Shown: one piece after another, positions 62,437 through 64,000 of the stretch
How the letters are laid out: every line of letters begins with the position of its first letter
Position numbering within the stretch: the stretch's first letter is position 1
Source: Jiangella alba
GTDB lineage: Bacteria; Actinomycetota; Actinomycetes; Jiangellales; Jiangellaceae
Direction of reading: 5' to 3'
Length of the DNA stretch: 64,000 nucleotides
Assembly: GCF_900106035.1 (NCBI RefSeq)
Contig: NZ_FNUC01000004.1
Span: 1,178,001 to 1,242,000, forward strand
The notes under the pieces: generated by a model
The model's database searches: none
Told to the model about the DNA's origin: nothing
The model's input: only the letters and a program-made list of their open reading frames with translations
Position numbers and translations under genes: made by a program

Positions 62437-64000
62437 GGCGTCGCTCCGAACCCGGTGGCGGGCGCCTCGCCAGCGCCGTGCGGCCCGGCGGCGTCGGGGG
62501 CAGGCCCGCCATGGGGTGCAGCCGGACGGGGATCGGGGAGGACGGCGCCGACCTGGAGGGGATCGAGCAGGACGGGGTCGGCGTCGCCGGCGAGGTCGTG
62601 GAACCAGAGGCGCCCACGCGACGCGGGGAAGGGTGGGCGGACGCGGAGGAAGGAGGTGGTGTCGATGAGGTCTCCGCCGGCGTCGGCCCGCAGCTGCAGC
62701 CGTTCGCCGTGCTGGCCGAGCTTGCGCATCCGGTCGGGGGTGTCGAGCCAGATGAGCGGGAACACCGACAACGCCGGCCCGGTGCCGCACAGCCAGCCTA
62801 GCGGGTGGGGCTCGTCGGAGTAGAGCGGCGCCTCGACGCCGGAGTACTGCAGGCCGAGGACGGCGACGAACACCGGGCCGGATGGGCGGGTGGCGACGCG
62901 GGGGAGGTCGTCGAGCTGGGACTCGTCCAGCACCTCGACCCGCGGGCCGAGCCATTCGACCACCTGGTCGAGGGGGCGGCGGCCGGGGATGCGCGGGGGC
63001 AGGAGATCGACGACGACGAAGCCGGCGTCGTCGGAACCGGGCTGCAGGGCGAGCCCGGCCAGCATGGCGCTGACGGCGCCGACGGCGTGGGCTTCGTCGC
63101 GGCCGGCCAGCAGCAGCCCGCGCCCGTCGCCGGCACGGGCCGGCACCCCCACCAGCGGCGGCGAGACACCCACGGGCGCGCCGACGTAGACGGTGGGCGA
63201 AGGGGCGGACGCCAGCACGGGCGCGGCGTCGGCCAGCTCGACGCCGCCGGTGCCGCGGCTGACGCGGATGCGGGGATCGGGGCCGAACCGGGCGACGACG
63301 GAGTCGCGGATGCGGCGGCGGTCGTCGGCGTCGAGCAGCCCGCCCTGAAACAGCTGGTCGGCGTCTCTGTCGCCGCGCGCGTGGTTGAGCACGCCGGAGC
63401 CGCGGCGGCCGGTGTCGAGGCGGTCGCGGACGGTGCGGTCGAGCAGCAGGCTGAGTTCGTCGGGCTTGCACCGCAGCCCGACCCGCAGCTCGAGCTGGTC
63501 GAAGACGGACGCCTTCTGGGCGGCCCGGCCGGTGCCGACGGAGTTGAGGCTCTGCGTGGCCAGCAGCACGTGGACGCCCTGGCTGCGGCCCTGCTTGACC
63601 AGGACGTCGAGGGTGTTCCAGGCGGCGTCCTCGGTGGGCCCGGCGAGCATGAGCTGGAACTCGTCGGCGACGAACAGCACCCGCGGCAGCACCTCACCGG
63701 TGGCCTCGCGGTACTGGGCGATGTTCTTGATCTCGCGGCCGCTGGCGGCGGACGCCTCTTTGAACAGCTGCTTGCGCTGGGCGTCGACGGCGGCGAGGTG
63801 CTGCAGGACGCCGAGCGCGAAGGTGGCGTCGGCCTCGATGCCGACGGCGCGCACGTGCGGCAGCGCGGGCCGCCCGGGCCGGGGCGCGTACTCGGCGAAC
63901 TCGACGCCGGCCTTCATGTCGAGGAGGTACAGCTCGACCTCCTCGGGCGGGTACCGGTGCGCGAGCGCGTGGATGAAGGCGTGCAGCAGCGTCGTCTTGC
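62433..64000 (-). CDS. FtsK/SpoIIIE-type ATPase with second degenerate domain (partial)
   Basis: Cut by the right window edge; 521 C-terminal residues are visible, beginning inside a Walker A (GKTTLL). Walker B is LFVADEFQLML. A Gln-containing motif LATQSLNSV follows. After about 250 residues a second FtsK-like core starts (GRGLLLAGRDEAHAVGAV), lacking the GKT residues. Several FtsK domains with a dead downstream copy are the pattern of EccC-type type VII motor proteins, though no WXG100 substrate is visible. The missing N-terminus would show whether it carries membrane segments. Confidence 0.8.
   Translation of the reverse strand, partial: KTTLLHAFIHALAHRYPPEEVELYLLDMKAGVEFAEYAPRPGRPALPHVRAVGIEADATFALGVLQHLAAVDAQRKQLFKEASAASGREIKNIAQYREATGEVLPRVLFVADEFQLMLAGPTEDAAWNTLDVLVKQGRSQGVHVLLATQSLNSVGTGRAAQKASVFDQLELRVGLRCKPDELSLLLDRTVRDRLDTGRRGSGVLNHARGDRDADQLFQGGLLDADDRRRIRDSVVARFGPDPRIRVSRGTGGVELADAAPVLASAPSPTVYVGAPVGVSPPLVGVPARAGDGRGLLLAGRDEAHAVGAVSAMLAGLALQPGSDDAGFVVVDLLPPRIPGRRPLDQVVEWLGPRVEVLDESQLDDLPRVATRPSGPVFVAVLGLQYSGVEAPLYSDEPHPLGWLCGTGPALSVFPLIWLDTPDRMRKLGQHGERLQLRADAGGDLIDTTSFLRVRPPFPASRGRLWFHDLAGDADPVLLDPLQVGAVLPDPRPAAPHGGPAPDAAGPHGAGEAPATGFGATP

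Overview
The window comes from the chromosome of a high-GC actinomycete. It covers the replication-origin neighbourhood and a long stretch beyond it. The core order, read right to left from 24.2 kb to 6.4 kb, is parB-parA-rsmG-khpB-yidC-yidD-rnpA-rpmH / oriC-dnaA-dnaN-gnd-recF-dciA-gyrB-gyrA-DUF3566-tRNA-Ile / tRNA-Ala-DLW-39. This is the classical actinobacterial origin arrangement. Codon third positions are almost all G or C. A Jiangella-like or related soil actinomycete is my guess from overall impression only.

Region 1 (1-4.9 kb) is the integrase-proximal end of an actinomycete integrative and conjugative element (AICE). It carries an FtsK-type DNA-transfer protein, two small zinc-ribbon proteins, a RepSA-like HUH replication initiator, an excisionase and a tyrosine integrase, and it abuts the 3' end of tRNA-Ala(UGC). 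The other end lies outside the window. Region 2 (4.8-6.5 kb) holds two tRNA genes, the DLW-39 micro-protein, a DUF305 lipoprotein and a small membrane protein.

Region 3 (6.5-28 kb) is the replication, gyrase, membrane-insertion and segregation core. DnaA boxes lie on both sides of dnaA. Two perfect parS sites lie in the rsmG leader and inside parB, and three one-mismatch sites lie at 13.0, 28.0 and 48.6 kb. Beyond parB come an ATP-grasp D-Ala-D-Ala ligase homologue, a PLP aminotransferase and a CwlM-type amidase.

Region 4 (28-41 kb) has a lipoprotein/secreted-protein pair, a gene with a HEPN-type RNase motif, and a leftward Tad (Flp) pilus operon. The operon runs from a putative tandem ribbon-helix-helix regulator with a palindromic candidate operator through cpaB, tadZ, tadA, tadB, tadC, flp, two tadE-like genes, tadG and a large membrane protein that joins LysM repeats to a BTAD activator domain. 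No prepilin peptidase is visible.

Region 5 (42-58 kb) is a rightward type IV secretion-like locus of the Tcp/Tn916 class: TcpC-like, small membrane subunit, TcpE-like, VirB4-like ATPase, VirB6-like channel, YbjN-like protein, an unknown protein, a J-domain polytopic membrane protein with an internal duplication, a lytic transglycosylase/CHAP hydrolase, an anchored Pro-rich protein and an FtsK-like protein with broken Walker A and B motifs. No relaxase, integrase or attachment site accompanies it, so it looks like a resident envelope or secretion machine rather than a mobile element. It is the best candidate for an undescribed system.

Region 6 (58-64 kb) has a degenerate ~60-bp tandem repeat, an Eis-family acetyltransferase, and a leftward operon of a two-domain FtsK/SpoIIIE ATPase (cut by the window edge), a Pro-rich membrane protein and two coiled-coil proteins. 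This may be a second uncharacterised translocase system.
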